From contig NZ_JALJDX010000211.1 in assembly GCF_022952855.1 (NCBI RefSeq), positions 1 through 64,000 of the forward strand: a stretch of DNA of 64,000 bases, read 5' to 3'. Each line of letters starts with the position of its first letter. Within the stretch, counting starts at the first letter, position 1. The position numbers and the translations under genes are program-made. Positions 46,350 to 55,133 of the stretch are shown piece by piece. The notes beneath the pieces were generated by a model. The model was given only the letters and a program-made list of their open reading frames with translations. It searched no databases and was not told the DNA's origin. This DNA is from Pseudomonas sp. RGM2987 (GTDB lineage: Bacteria > Pseudomonadota > Gammaproteobacteria > Pseudomonadales > Pseudomonadaceae).

Positions 46350-47240
46350 TTACCACTCCAACCTGATCCCACTCTCAAACACCCGCTCCTGCCCAGTCAC
46401 TGGATCAACAAACCGCAATCCCTGAGCCAACAACTTCAGCGGATTGGCATAGTCATCTTCCGCATCCCGAAGCACATCGGGATAAAACGGATCATTACAG
46501 ATCCCAGCCCCCAGGGCATTCATATGCACCCGCAGCTGATGCTTCTTGCCCGTGACCGGATACAAACCATAACGCCACAACTCGCCATTTCGCTCCAGCA
46601 CTTCGACAGCTGTCTCGGTATTGGTTTCGCCCGGGCCTTCCTGCATCCGGAAGAACGGTTCGCCATCGATCATCCGGCTTTTATGGACCCGCGGGAAAGT
46701 CAGCTCGGGGAGTCCACGGGCGATCGCCTGGTAGCGTTTTTCGATCTGCCGCGTCGGAAATAACGACTGATACGCCGACCGGGTATCAGGGTTGGCTGAA
46801 AACAGCACCAGCCCGGCCGTGTGCCGGTCGATGCGGTGCAAGGGCACCAGGTGCGGATTGTCCAGTCGCCGGATCAACCGTCGCAACAGGGTTTGTTCGA
46901 CATACTCCCCCGCCGGCGTCACGGGCAGGAAATGCGGTTTGTCCGCCACCACCAGATGCTCATCGGCGTACAGGATTGTCTCTACCACCGGGATCGGTTT
47001 CTCGTCGGGGACTTCCCGGAAGTAATGGATGCGCAGGCCTTCGCGATAGGGCAAGTCGATATGAATAGGCCTGCCCTCACCATCCAGCACCCGGCCACGG
47101 GCAATCCGGTCCAGCCACTGCTCGCGGCTGATGGCGCTGAAGTGCTCGCACAGGCACTCCAGCACGGTGTGCCAGGAGCCGGGCGGCAGGTACAGCGTGC
47201 TGGCCTGATGATGAGCGGCGGAAAACGACGAACCGGACAT
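46350..47240 (-). CDS. RluA-family pseudouridine synthase
   Basis: 296 aa. The catalytic motif LHRIDRHTAGLVLFS includes the active-site Asp, with DKPHFLPVTP upstream and GKKHQLRVHMNALG downstream. An N-terminal S4-like region (about 25-60) is short. The RNA target (rRNA or tRNA position) is not given by sequence; the protein resembles the YqcB/TruC-RluA group. ATG at 47240. Confidence 0.9.
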   Translation of the reverse strand: MSGSSFSAAHHQASTLYLPPGSWHTVLECLCEHFSAISREQWLDRIARGRVLDGEGRPIHIDLPYREGLRIHYFREVPDEKPIPVVETILYADEHLVVADKPHFLPVTPAGEYVEQTLLRRLIRRLDNPHLVPLHRIDRHTAGLVLFSANPDTRSAYQSLFPTRQIEKRYQAIARGLPELTFPRVHKSRMIDGEPFFRMQEGPGETNTETAVEVLERNGELWRYGLYPVTGKKHQLRVHMNALGAGICNDPFYPDVLRDAEDDYANPLKLLAQGLRFVDPVTGQERVFESGIRLEW

Positions 47241-47311
47241 TGAACACTCTTACTTATTTTGCGAGGCGGTATTATCCGACAGTCATGCAAGCCAGCCCAG
47301 TGATGATTAAA

Positions 47312-47632
47312 TCACGCCGGGACGGATCCAGGCTTTGCCGCCGCCTCCGTAAACTCCTTCAGCCAGCGCAGCACTTGCACCGCCTCCCAGCGCCCCGGGT
47401 CGTACAAGGCGTACAACAGGCCTTGGTAACCCACCACGTCCAACTGCCTGTGATAGCCGGCACGCTGGAACAACGCCTCGATCTCAGCGAAACAGGTATT
47501 GAAATGCAACTTGTTGAACGGCGTCTTGCCTTCGGTAACCAGCCCATCCAGGCGCAATTCCTGGACCGCCTCGCGCACAACGTCCGTGGACATCCTGTTT
47601 ACGCTGCTTTTCAGTTGTTCGACATTGACCAA
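47312..47632 (-). CDS. Conserved small protein of unknown function
   Basis: About 106 aa with a winged-helix-like N-terminus (MSTDVVREAVQELRLDGLVTEGKTPFNKLHF) and an aromatic C-terminus (LYALYDPGRWEAVQVLRWLKEF). The best ribosome site (GGAG, eight bases) points to a TTG at 47632; the frame is open to an ATG at 47662, and an ATG at 47593 lies inside. The gene is followed 26 bases upstream on the strand by the glutaredoxin-like gene. No clear function. Confidence 0.65.
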   Translation of the reverse strand: MVNVEQLKSSVNRMSTDVVREAVQELRLDGLVTEGKTPFNKLHFNTCFAEIEALFQRAGYHRQLDVVGYQGLLYALYDPGRWEAVQVLRWLKEFTEAAAKPGSVPA

Positions 47633-47688
47633 TGGACCTTCTCCGGATAGCTGTATGAACATACAGTAACCGAAGAATGCAATTTTCG

Positions 47689-47964
47689 CTAATCGTCATG
47701 TTTTGCAGATGGCGCAGAAATGGATCTACTCAGAAAAGCGGCAACCCGGTCAGCATCGTCGAAAGGCCAGTCCAGCTCCTCCCCGGTATCGATCCTGCGC
47801 AGCACCGGGATACGCAAGCCGTAGGCTTCGGATAGCGCCTCGCTCTCGGCGATGTCCACCAGTTCCACCAACAACCCATGCTCGACGAAAGGCATCAGCA
47901 CCGCCTCGGCGACTTCACACAGATGGCAACCCAGGGTGCCGAACAACTGGCATTCAGGAGACAT
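47689..47964 (-). CDS. Glutaredoxin-like family protein (DUF836 type)
   Basis: 91 aa with a thioredoxin-like fold start (ECQLFGTLGCHLCEVAEAVL) containing a CHLC pair at residues 13-16 and the cis-Pro region GLRIPVLRRIDTGEELDWPFD. It probably handles thiols in the cytoplasm; no partner is evident. ATG at 47964. Same strand as the small unknown gene downstream. Confidence 0.87.
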   Translation of the reverse strand: MSPECQLFGTLGCHLCEVAEAVLMPFVEHGLLVELVDIAESEALSEAYGLRIPVLRRIDTGEELDWPFDDADRVAAFLSRSISAPSAKHDD

Positions 47965-48154
47965 GGCAAGTAGACCCGAAAAAGATAGACGGTCATTCTA
48001 GGCCCGCCCTGGAAAACCGTCGAGTTGCGTCCTCGCTTCAGGGTGTTTCGGTAAAACGCTGACGCAAATCATTGAGCATCAATGCTTTTCCAGCGACGCT
48101 GAGCGTTCCATTCCCTTCTACGCTTTGAGCTGCAATCTTGAAACGGAGCGCCCC

Positions 48155-49867
48155 TTGTTCGCCAATCTGCTGATCATTCTCGCCTCGTCCCTGGTGGTCA
48201 TCGCCCTGTTCCGGCGACTGCGCCTGCCACCCGTGCTGGGCTATCTGTGCGTCGGGCTGGCGGTGGGGCCGACGGCGCTGGATTGGGTGAACGACAGTGA
48301 AGAACTGCCGGACCTGGCCGAGCTCGGGGTGGTGTTCCTACTGTTCTCCCTGGGGCTGGAGTTCTCGCTCTCGAAAATGCTTGGGCTGCGCCGGGTCGTG
48401 TTTGGCCTCGGCAGCTTGCAGGTGCTGTGTTCGGGAGTGCTCCTGGCGGTGCTGCTGGGGTTTGCCGGTGCGCCGCTGGTCGCGGCACTGTTGCTCGGCG
48501 CAGGACTCGCCCTGTCGTCCACCGCTATTGTCAGCAAGGAGTTGAGCAGCCAGGGAGAGATTTTCAGCAGCCATGGCCAGAACGCCATCGGTGTGTTGCT
48601 GTTCCAGGATGTCGTCGCGGTCCTGCTGTTGACCCTGGTACCGGTGTTCGCCGGCAGCAGCGAGCACCCGTGGTACTGGGCGTTGCCCCTTACCCTCGGC
48701 AAGACCCTGGTGTTATTCGCAGGCCTGCTGCTGGCCAGTCGACTGCTGCTGCCTCGGCTGTTCCATGAGGTGGCCGCATCCCGTTCGGCGGAACTGTTCG
48801 TGCTGCTGGCCCTGGTGATCGTGTTACTGACGGCATGGCTGACCCATCTGCTTGGCCTGTCGCCGGCGCTGGGGGCATTCCTGGCGGGCATGTTGCTCGG
48901 GGAAAGCCACTACCGACACCAGATCGAGGCCGATATACGTCCGTTCCGCGACATCCTGCTGGGGCTGTTTTTCGTCAGCATCGGCATGCTGATCGACCTG
49001 CAACTGTTCGTCGATGACGGCTTGTTGATCCTTGGATTGACGCTGGCACTGATGTTCATCAAGGGCAGCGTGGTCGCCACCCTGGTGAAATGGCGCGGGA
49101 GCGATGGGGAAACCGCCTGGCGCAGTGGCCTGGCCCTGGCCCAGGGCGGGGAGTTCTGTTTCGCCCTGATGGCATTGATGCAGCAGAACCGTCTCATGCC
49201 CGACGACATCAGCGGCCTGCTGCTGGCAGCGACGTTCTGCTCGATGCTCCTGACCCCCCTGTTGCTGCGCGCCGCGCCGCAGATTGCCGCGCGCCTGCAT
49301 CGCAAACCCAGCGAAGAGGCACAACTGGACCAGATCAGCACGCTCAACGCAGGCCTGTCGGGCCATGTCGTCATCTGCGGCTACGGGCGTGTGGGCCAAT
49401 CCATCGGGCGGTTCCTGCGCCGCGAAGGCCAGGCATTCGTCGCCCTGGATGAGGATCCGGTAATCATCCAGGAAGCCGCTGTCGGGGAAAACTGCGTGCA
49501 TTACGGCGACTCCCGACGCGGCGACCTGCTTGTGGCCGTTGGCTTGAGCCGCGCCAGACTGCTGGTGATTGCCGTCGACAAGACGGACATCGCCATCAGC
49601 GTGCTCAAGGAGGCCCGACGGATCAATCCCCACGTACCGATCCTGGTGCGCACCCGTGACGACAGCCAACTGGCCGAACTGCAAGCCGCCGGGGCCAATG
49701 AGGTGGTCCCGGAGCTGCTGGAGTCGAGCCTGATGCTTGCCTCCCACGCCCTGGTCATGCTCGGCCTGCCCGAACAGCAGATCCGGCAGCACGTGGATCA
49801 GGTCCGCCACGACCGTTATCGCCTGTTGCACGGCTTTTATCCCGGCAACCCGGACAAGGAGCCCTGA
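48155..49867 (+). CDS. CPA2-family monovalent cation:proton antiporter (KefB-like) with RCK domain
   Basis: About 570 aa. Twelve or so membrane segments form a Na+/H+ exchanger domain (VLGYLCVGLAVGPTAL, LFSLGLEFSLSKMLG, GLALSSTAIVSKEL), followed by a cytosolic TrkA-N/RCK domain with the NAD-binding GHVVICGYGRVGQSIGRFL. KefB/KefC relatives export potassium under glutathione control; the ion here is inferred. The TTG at 48155 with GGAG six bases upstream starts directly before the first membrane segment; the frame opens ten codons earlier. Confidence 0.9.
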   Translation: MFANLLIILASSLVVIALFRRLRLPPVLGYLCVGLAVGPTALDWVNDSEELPDLAELGVVFLLFSLGLEFSLSKMLGLRRVVFGLGSLQVLCSGVLLAVLLGFAGAPLVAALLLGAGLALSSTAIVSKELSSQGEIFSSHGQNAIGVLLFQDVVAVLLLTLVPVFAGSSEHPWYWALPLTLGKTLVLFAGLLLASRLLLPRLFHEVAASRSAELFVLLALVIVLLTAWLTHLLGLSPALGAFLAGMLLGESHYRHQIEADIRPFRDILLGLFFVSIGMLIDLQLFVDDGLLILGLTLALMFIKGSVVATLVKWRGSDGETAWRSGLALAQGGEFCFALMALMQQNRLMPDDISGLLLAATFCSMLLTPLLLRAAPQIAARLHRKPSEEAQLDQISTLNAGLSGHVVICGYGRVGQSIGRFLRREGQAFVALDEDPVIIQEAAVGENCVHYGDSRRGDLLVAVGLSRARLLVIAVDKTDIAISVLKEARRINPHVPILVRTRDDSQLAELQAAGANEVVPELLESSLMLASHALVMLGLPEQQIRQHVDQVRHDRYRLLHGFYPGNPDKEP

Positions 49868-49875
49868 TGCGCCGC

Positions 49876-51084
49876 TCAGTCCTGGCTGACCGCGCCGATC
49901 TTGTGGATCGACAGGTCGGCGCCGTAATACTCTTCTTCCTGGCTCAGTCGCAGCCCCAGCAAAGCCCTGATCAAGCCATAGACCGCGAACCCACCGGCCA
50001 GAGCAATGACAACGCCCAGCGCCGTGCCGATCAACTGGCTGACCAGGCTGACACCGCCCAGGCCACCCAGCGCGCCTTGGCCGAAGATGCCGCAAGCGAC
50101 TCCACCCCAGACACCGCACAACCCGTGCAACGGCCAGACACCCAGCACATCGTCAATCTTCCACTTGCCCTGGGCAGCGGTAAAGCACCACACAAACAAG
50201 GCACCGGCGACGGCACCTGTCGCCAGCGCGCCCACCGGATGCATCAGGTCGGAGCCGGCACAGACTGCCACCAAACCGGCCAGCGGTCCGTTGTGCAGAA
50301 AGCCTGGGTCATTGCGCCCGACGATCAATGCCGCCACGGTGCCGCCCACCATCGCCATCAACGAATTGACCGCCACCAGCCCGCTCACCCCGGGCAGGGT
50401 CTGGGCACTCATCACGTTGAAACCGAACCAGCCGACGATCAGGATCCACGAGCCCAGGGCCAGGAATGGAATGCTCGAAGGTGCGAAGGCCACCAGGCGC
50501 CCGTCCCGGTAGCGACCATTACGCGGCCCGAGCAACAGCACGGCAGCCAGGGCGAGCCAGCCGCCCATGGCATGCACCACTACGGAGCCGGCGAAGTCGT
50601 GAAAACTGGCACCGAAGTTCGCTTGCAGCCAGGCTTGCAGGCCGAAATTCCCGTTCCAGACCAAGCCCTCGAAAAACGGGTAGACGAACGCGACGATCAA
50701 CACAGTGGCGCACAACTGCGGTGCGAACCGGGCGCGTTCGGCGATGCCCCCGGAAATGATCGCCGGGATCGCGGCGGCAAAGGTCAGCAGGAAAAAGAAC
50801 TTCACCAGCCTATAGCCATGATCGGCGCTGAGCACCGCAGCCGGTTGCAGGAAAGTCACGCCATAGGAAATCCAATAACCTATGAAGAAATAGGCCAGGG
50901 TCGAGACAGCGAAGTCGCTGAGGATCTTCGACAGTGCATTGACCTGGTTCTTTTGTCGGACCGTTCCCACTTCAAGGAAGGCAAACCCTGCATGCATGGC
51001 CAGAACCATGACTGCACCGAGCAGGATGAACAGCGTGTTGGAGCTATGGACCAGACTGTCCACGGCACTTTGCATATTTTCCAT
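49876..51084 (-). CDS. amtB: Ammonium transporter (Amt family)
   Basis: 402 aa with about eleven membrane segments. Family signatures are SNTLFILLGAVMVLAMHAGFAFLEVG, the pore region DFAGSVVVHAMGG, and HGLCGVWGGVACGIFG. The ATG at 51084 (MENMQSAVDSL) gives a normal N-terminus; the open frame extends 27 codons. No glnK gene lies beside it, unlike the usual glnK-amtB pair. Convergent with the antiporter gene, only 8 bases apart. Confidence 0.92.
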   Translation of the reverse strand: MENMQSAVDSLVHSSNTLFILLGAVMVLAMHAGFAFLEVGTVRQKNQVNALSKILSDFAVSTLAYFFIGYWISYGVTFLQPAAVLSADHGYRLVKFFFLLTFAAAIPAIISGGIAERARFAPQLCATVLIVAFVYPFFEGLVWNGNFGLQAWLQANFGASFHDFAGSVVVHAMGGWLALAAVLLLGPRNGRYRDGRLVAFAPSSIPFLALGSWILIVGWFGFNVMSAQTLPGVSGLVAVNSLMAMVGGTVAALIVGRNDPGFLHNGPLAGLVAVCAGSDLMHPVGALATGAVAGALFVWCFTAAQGKWKIDDVLGVWPLHGLCGVWGGVACGIFGQGALGGLGGVSLVSQLIGTALGVVIALAGGFAVYGLIRALLGLRLSQEEEYYGADLSIHKIGAVSQD

Positions 51085-51114
51085 GGTGTTGGCAGACCTG
51101 AAAAAGTTGAAAAA

Positions 51115-51201
51115 GCACCAAACCGGTTCGCTCGCTTCGCTGACGCACCAAGTTGAAACGATCACTACCTCCAGGTAGGGGGCTGCGAGCCGTTTTGGTG
51201 C
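51115..51201 (-). promoter_or_regulatory. Possible NtrC half sites upstream of the ammonium transporter gene
   Basis: GCACCA occurs at 51115-51120 and 51145-51150 (30 bases apart) and TGGTGC at 51196-51201. They match halves of the NtrC site GCACCA-N5-TGGTGC, but no complete dyad and no clear sigma-54 promoter was found. The rest of the 340-base gap to 51424 shows no gene. Confidence 0.25.
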
Positions 51202-51424
51202 AGCAGCATCGGCACAACGACATCCCGCCCTGGAGGTGCTTCGCGGGTTGTGATTATTTGGGTTAAGGTTTTACGGGCTTGCGCCCATCTACAGCGCACA
51301 GGCGCAGGTAAATGCACCAGTACATGGCAAAAACCTGAGCAAGAGTTGTACCAGGCATTTTCACTGAACCTTCCGGCAAGGCTCATACTCGAACGCTTCA
51401 GACGTCACTTAAGGAGATTCACCC

Positions 51425-51739
51425 ATGGCCAGACCCCAGGCAAAAAATGCTCAAGAAACCCTGATGGAAGATTTCCAGACGCTGGTCAGCGACACCGAAC
51501 GGCTGCTGGATCACACCGCGACCCTGGCCGGCGATCAGGCTGACGTCCTGCGCAGCCAGATCCACGAGACCCTGTTGCGCGCCCGCGAGACGCTCAAGCT
51601 GACCGAGGAATCGGTGCGCGAACGCGGCCAGGCGGCGGTGATCGCCACCGAGGAATACGTGCAGGCCAACCCTTGGCAATCCGTCGGCATTGCCGCAGGC
51701 GTGGGCTTTCTGATCGGTCTGCTGGCGACTCGGCGCTGA
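51425..51739 (+). CDS. ElaB/YqjD-type ribosome-associated membrane protein (DUF883)
   Basis: 104 aa. A helical N-terminal part (LMEDFQTLVSDTERLLDHTA, LRSQIHETLLRARETLKLTE) is followed by a C-terminal membrane segment (SVGIAAGVGFLIGLLATRR). YqjD-like proteins tether ribosomes to the inner membrane in stationary phase. ATG at 51425 has AAGGAG. The stop codon overlaps the start of the next gene, and three genes form the YqjD-YqjE-YqjK-like unit. Confidence 0.9.
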   Translation: MARPQAKNAQETLMEDFQTLVSDTERLLDHTATLAGDQADVLRSQIHETLLRARETLKLTEESVRERGQAAVIATEEYVQANPWQSVGIAAGVGFLIGLLATRR

Positions 51740-52131
51740 TGATGGGTATCGACGAATCCGGCTCGCCTGAAGCGGGCACAAAACCCACCGCGCGCCGCCT
51801 GGGTGCGGCGTTTCTCGGTTTGCTGCACAGCCACGTCGAATTGTTCGGTATGGAGTTGCAGGAGCAAAAGGCCCGCACCGTCAGCCTCCTGCTGTTCGCC
51901 GGCCTGGCGTTGGTGTTCGGCCTGTTGCTGCTGGTCGGGCTCTCGGCGCTGGTAATGATCCTGGTATGGGACACCTATCGCCTGGCGGGGATTCTCGGAC
52001 TGTGCCTGTTCTACCTGCTGGCGGCGTTGTTCTGCGGGCTGCGGCTCAAGGCGGCGATCTACGACGAATCCTCGCCTTTCCACGCCACCCTGGAAGAACT
52101 TGCCAATGACCGGGAGCGACTGCTGCCATGA
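51739..52131 (+). CDS. YqjE-type membrane protein (phage holin family DUF1469)
   Basis: 130 aa with two membrane segments (LLLFAGLALVFGLLLLVGLSALV and LAGILGLCLFYLLAALFCGL). The start ATG overlaps the preceding stop (TGATG); a second ATG follows directly. Role unknown; it is constantly found with the DUF883 protein. Confidence 0.88.
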   Translation: MMGIDESGSPEAGTKPTARRLGAAFLGLLHSHVELFGMELQEQKARTVSLLLFAGLALVFGLLLLVGLSALVMILVWDTYRLAGILGLCLFYLLAALFCGLRLKAAIYDESSPFHATLEELANDRERLLP

Positions 52132-52463
52132 GCCTGCCTGATATTCCCCAAGCCCGGACCCGACAGGAAATGCGCAAGGCGCTGGTGCGCCTGCGCATGG
52201 AAATGCATCGCCAGGAGATCCGCCAGGAAACGCGCCAGCTGCTGCAACCTCTGCACCGGGTTCGCGGCATGACGCAAAGCTGGCATGAAGGCTTTGGCAT
52301 CAAGCACGCGCCACTGTGGGGCGTGGCGGCGGTGTCGCTGCTGGGATTCATCACCGGCAAACGGACCCGCAGCGGCCGTACGGGTGGCATCACCGGCCTG
52401 GTCCGACTGGCAACCACATTGCTGCCGCTGATCAAACTGGCCAAGGGCATGCGCAAGCCCTGA
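52128..52463 (+). CDS. Small YqjK-like protein, third gene of the yqjDE-type operon
   Basis: 111 aa. A very basic helical N-terminal half (RTRQEMRKALVRLRMEMHRQ) is followed by hydrophobic stretches (WGVAAVSLLGFIT and LVRLATTLLPLIKL). The ATG overlaps the previous stop by four bases (ATGA). Function unknown. Confidence 0.85.
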   Translation: MSLPDIPQARTRQEMRKALVRLRMEMHRQEIRQETRQLLQPLHRVRGMTQSWHEGFGIKHAPLWGVAAVSLLGFITGKRTRSGRTGGITGLVRLATTLLPLIKLAKGMRKP

Positions 52464-52493
52464 GGCACCGCTTGAACCGAGGACCTGGTGGAC

Positions 52494-52601
52494 CCGTGGC
52501 GAGGGAGCTTGCTCCCGCTGGACTGCGCAGCAGGCTTGTTGTGAGCGCTTCGCACTGGAGCGCCAGCCCGGTCAAGCGGGAGCAAGCTCCCTCGCCACAG
52601 G
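52494..52601. repeat. REP pair, GTGGCGAGGGAGCTTGCTCC family
   Basis: Inverted pair of the second REP family in the 243-base gap between the yqjK-like gene and the dGTPase gene. Confidence 0.9.
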
Positions 52602-52706
52602 TTTGCAGCATGATGATCCTGACGTCCTGCGCGAGCATGGGTCTTGCAGCGCGGCGCACGAAACGGGAAGCTAGGGCATCGACCTTATCAAACGGAGCAA
52701 CCGGCC

Positions 52707-54035
52707 TTGGATTGGCACACCCTGCTGAATCGCGAACGCCTCGGAAAACCCCTGCATAGCCCGCAAGAGCTGGGTCGCAGCCCCTTTCACAAAGACCACG
52801 ACCGCATCATCTTTTCCGGCGCCTTCCGGCGGCTCGGACGCAAGACACAGGTGCACCCGGTTTCCAGCAACGACCACATCCATACGCGCCTGACCCATTC
52901 GCTGGAAGTCAGTTGCGTCGGACGCTCCCTGGGCATGCGCGTGGGAGAAACCCTGCGCAACGCCCTCCCCGATTGGTGCGAGCCAAGCGACCTGGGCATG
53001 GTGGTCCAATCGGCGTGCCTGGCCCACGACATCGGCAACCCACCGTTTGGTCATTCCGGTGAGGACGCGATTCGCTACTGGTTCCAGCAGGCGGCGGGCC
53101 GCGGTTGGCTTGACGCCATGAGTGAAGCCGAGCGTAACGACTTCCTGAATTTCGAGGGCAACGCCCAGGGCTTTCGCGTTCTCACGCAGCTGGAATACCA
53201 CCAGTTCGACGGTGGGACCCGGTTGACCTATGCCACCCTTGGCACCTATCTGAAATACCCTTGGACGGCCCGCCACGCCGACTCCCTCGGCTACAAGAAG
53301 CACAAGTTCGGTTGCTATCAGAGCGAACTGCCATTGCTGGAGCAGATCGCCGCCAAGCTGGGCCTGCCGCAGCTTGAGGATCAACGCTGGGCGCGGCATC
53401 CGCTGGTGTACCTGATGGAGGCCGCCGATGACATCTGCTACGCCCTGATCGACCTCGAGGACGGCGTGGAGATGGAGCTTCTGCAGTATTCGCAGGTGGA
53501 ATCGCTGTTGCTGGACCTGGTGGGCGACGATATTCCGGATACCTATCGCCAGCTCGGGCCGCTTGACTCCCGACGCCGCAAGCTGGCGATCCTGCGGGGC
53601 AAGGCCATCGAACACCTGACCAACGCGGCTGCCCGGGCTTTCGTCGAGCAGCAGGACGCGCTGCTCGCTGGCACGCTCTCGGGAGATCTGGTGGAACACA
53701 TGCATGGCCCGGCCAAGCGCTGTGTGTTGAATGCCAAGGACATGGCGCGCAAGAAGATTTTCCAGGACAAAGGCAAGACCCTGCATGAAATTGGCGCCTA
53801 CACCACCCTGGAAATCCTCCTCAACGGGTTTTGCGGAGCGGCGCTCGAACAGCATGGCGGTCGCACGCCCTCTTTCAAGAACCGCCGTATCCTCGACCTG
53901 TTGGGCAACAACGCGCCCGACCCGAACGGGCCGTTGCACGGCGCGTTCCTGCGGATGATCGACTTCATCGCCGGCATGACCGACAGCTACGCCAGCGAAA
54001 TGGCTCAGGAAATGACGGGGCGCACCCGGCAATGA
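52707..54035 (+). CDS. dgt: Deoxyguanosinetriphosphate triphosphohydrolase-like protein
   Basis: 442 aa HD-domain dNTPase homolog. Metal and substrate motifs are [38 protein letters not shown] and [16 protein letters not shown]. It removes tripyrophosphate from dNTPs and may tune the dNTP pool; nucleotide preference is not visible. I use a TTG at 52707 (reads (M)[17 protein letters not shown]), with GGAG nine bases upstream, which fits the known Pseudomonas length of about 443 aa. The frame is open 21 codons further up. Confidence 0.92.
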   Translation: MDWHTLLNRERLGKPLHSPQELGRSPFHKDHDRIIFSGAFRRLGRKTQVHPVSSNDHIHTRLTHSLEVSCVGRSLGMRVGETLRNALPDWCEPSDLGMVVQSACLAHDIGNPPFGHSGEDAIRYWFQQAAGRGWLDAMSEAERNDFLNFEGNAQGFRVLTQLEYHQFDGGTRLTYATLGTYLKYPWTARHADSLGYKKHKFGCYQSELPLLEQIAAKLGLPQLEDQRWARHPLVYLMEAADDICYALIDLEDGVEMELLQYSQVESLLLDLVGDDIPDTYRQLGPLDSRRRKLAILRGKAIEHLTNAAARAFVEQQDALLAGTLSGDLVEHMHGPAKRCVLNAKDMARKKIFQDKGKTLHEIGAYTTLEILLNGFCGAALEQHGGRTPSFKNRRILDLLGNNAPDPNGPLHGAFLRMIDFIAGMTDSYASEMAQEMTGRTRQ

Positions 54036-54089
54036 TGAGCGGCATCTGGAGATGAGTAGGGAATAGAGATCCCAAGGCACTCCCCCTCC

Positions 54090-54181
54090 CTGTGGGAGCG
54101 GGCTTGCTCGCGAAGACGGCTGCACATTCAATATCATTGTTGACCGTTCTACCGCTTTCGCGAGCAAGCCCGCTCCCACAG
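54090..54181. repeat. REP pair after the dGTPase gene
   Basis: Inverted pair of the GTGGGAGCGGGCTTGCTCGC core with about 50 bases between. Confidence 0.9.
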
Positions 54182-54184
54182 GAA

Positions 54185-54506
54185 TTGTGCATGGCATAAG
54201 GACCATGATTTCCATACAAACACTGGACTTATGTCCGAAAGTTATCTATTCGCGTCCCCCCATGTAATACCCCACCTCCTACATGTTTGTATAAACAAAA
54301 AAACCAAGGAAATTTCCTTTCACAAACTGCCGATTCGCTCACCGTCCTATTTCTCTCGCCTACTAAAACCCCACATCACCGTAATATCTTGCCTCTTTTT
54401 TTGTAGGAAACTTCTGAAATTGAAGTTGCATGCCCGTCTGTTCGTACGACCTCGGCTGTAACTGGGCTAAGGTGCGCGCTTTATTAAGCTCGCAGGGAAT
54501 TTATTC
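54185..54506. other. AT-rich spacer upstream of the RocA2-like regulator gene
   Basis: About 320 bases that are clearly more AT-rich than the rest of the window. It includes a perfect 14-bp palindrome AAGGAAATTTCCTT at 54306-54319 and several A/T tracts. It most likely holds the promoter region of the regulator gene, perhaps a site for a nucleoid protein such as MvaT. A 76-codon open frame inside has no coding character. Confidence 0.5.
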
Positions 54507-55133
54507 ATGAACTCCGTTTTCATTGTCGACGATCATCCGGTCATCCGCCTCGCCGTTCGCATGCTCCTGGAGCATGAGGGCTATAAGGTCGTAGGGGAAA
54601 CTGACAACGGCGTCGATGCGATGCAAATGGTGCGCGAATGCATGCCGGACCTGGTCATCCTGGACATCAGCATTCCCAAACTCGACGGGCTGGAAATCCT
54701 CTCGCGCTTCAACGCCATGACCACTCCACTCAAGACCCTGGTGCTCACGGCGCAATCGCCCACATTGTTCGGTATTCGCTGCATGCAGTCCGGTGCCTCT
54801 GGCTACGTTTGTAAACAGGAAGACCTCAGCGAACTTGTCAGCGCAATCAAGGCCGTATTGTCCGGCTACAACTATTTCCCCAGCCAGGCATTGAACCCGA
54901 TGCGCCCGGATGATCCGCGCAGCGTAGAGCTCGACCTTTTCAAGAGTGTCAATGATCGGGAGTTAATGGTGCTGCAACTTTTTGCCCAGGGTCGCACCAA
55001 CAAGGAAATAGCCAAGGGAATGTTCCTCAGCAATAAAACCGTCAGCACCTATAAGAAGCGGCTGATGCAGAAACTCAAAGTCAAATCCCTGGTAGACCTG
55101 ATTGAAATGGCCAAGCGCAACGCGCTGGTGTGA
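54507..55133 (+). CDS. rocA2: NarL-family response regulator, RocA2/BvgA-like
   Basis: 208 aa. The receiver domain has D53 in LVILDISIPKLDG, and the LuxR-type helix-turn-helix reads MVLQLFAQGRTNKEIAKGMFLSNKTVSTYKKRLMQKLK. It overlaps the start of a large hybrid kinase that is probably its partner. The gene order yqjDE-yqjK-dgt-regulator-kinase matches P. aeruginosa PA3040-PA3045, where this regulator is RocA2, which affects fimbriae and efflux genes. The symbol rests on that order and on similarity by eye. Confidence 0.75.
   Translation: MNSVFIVDDHPVIRLAVRMLLEHEGYKVVGETDNGVDAMQMVRECMPDLVILDISIPKLDGLEILSRFNAMTTPLKTLVLTAQSPTLFGIRCMQSGASGYVCKQEDLSELVSAIKAVLSGYNYFPSQALNPMRPDDPRSVELDLFKSVNDRELMVLQLFAQGRTNKEIAKGMFLSNKTVSTYKKRLMQKLKVKSLVDLIEMAKRNALV

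Noticed and set aside
49867..51156. 429-codon open frame opposite the ammonium transporter
   Set aside because: Shadow of a conserved membrane protein gene; the other strand has all the Amt signatures.
54231..54461. 76-codon open frame in the AT-rich spacer before the RocA2-like gene
   Set aside because: No ribosome site, no domain, and composition typical of spacer DNA.
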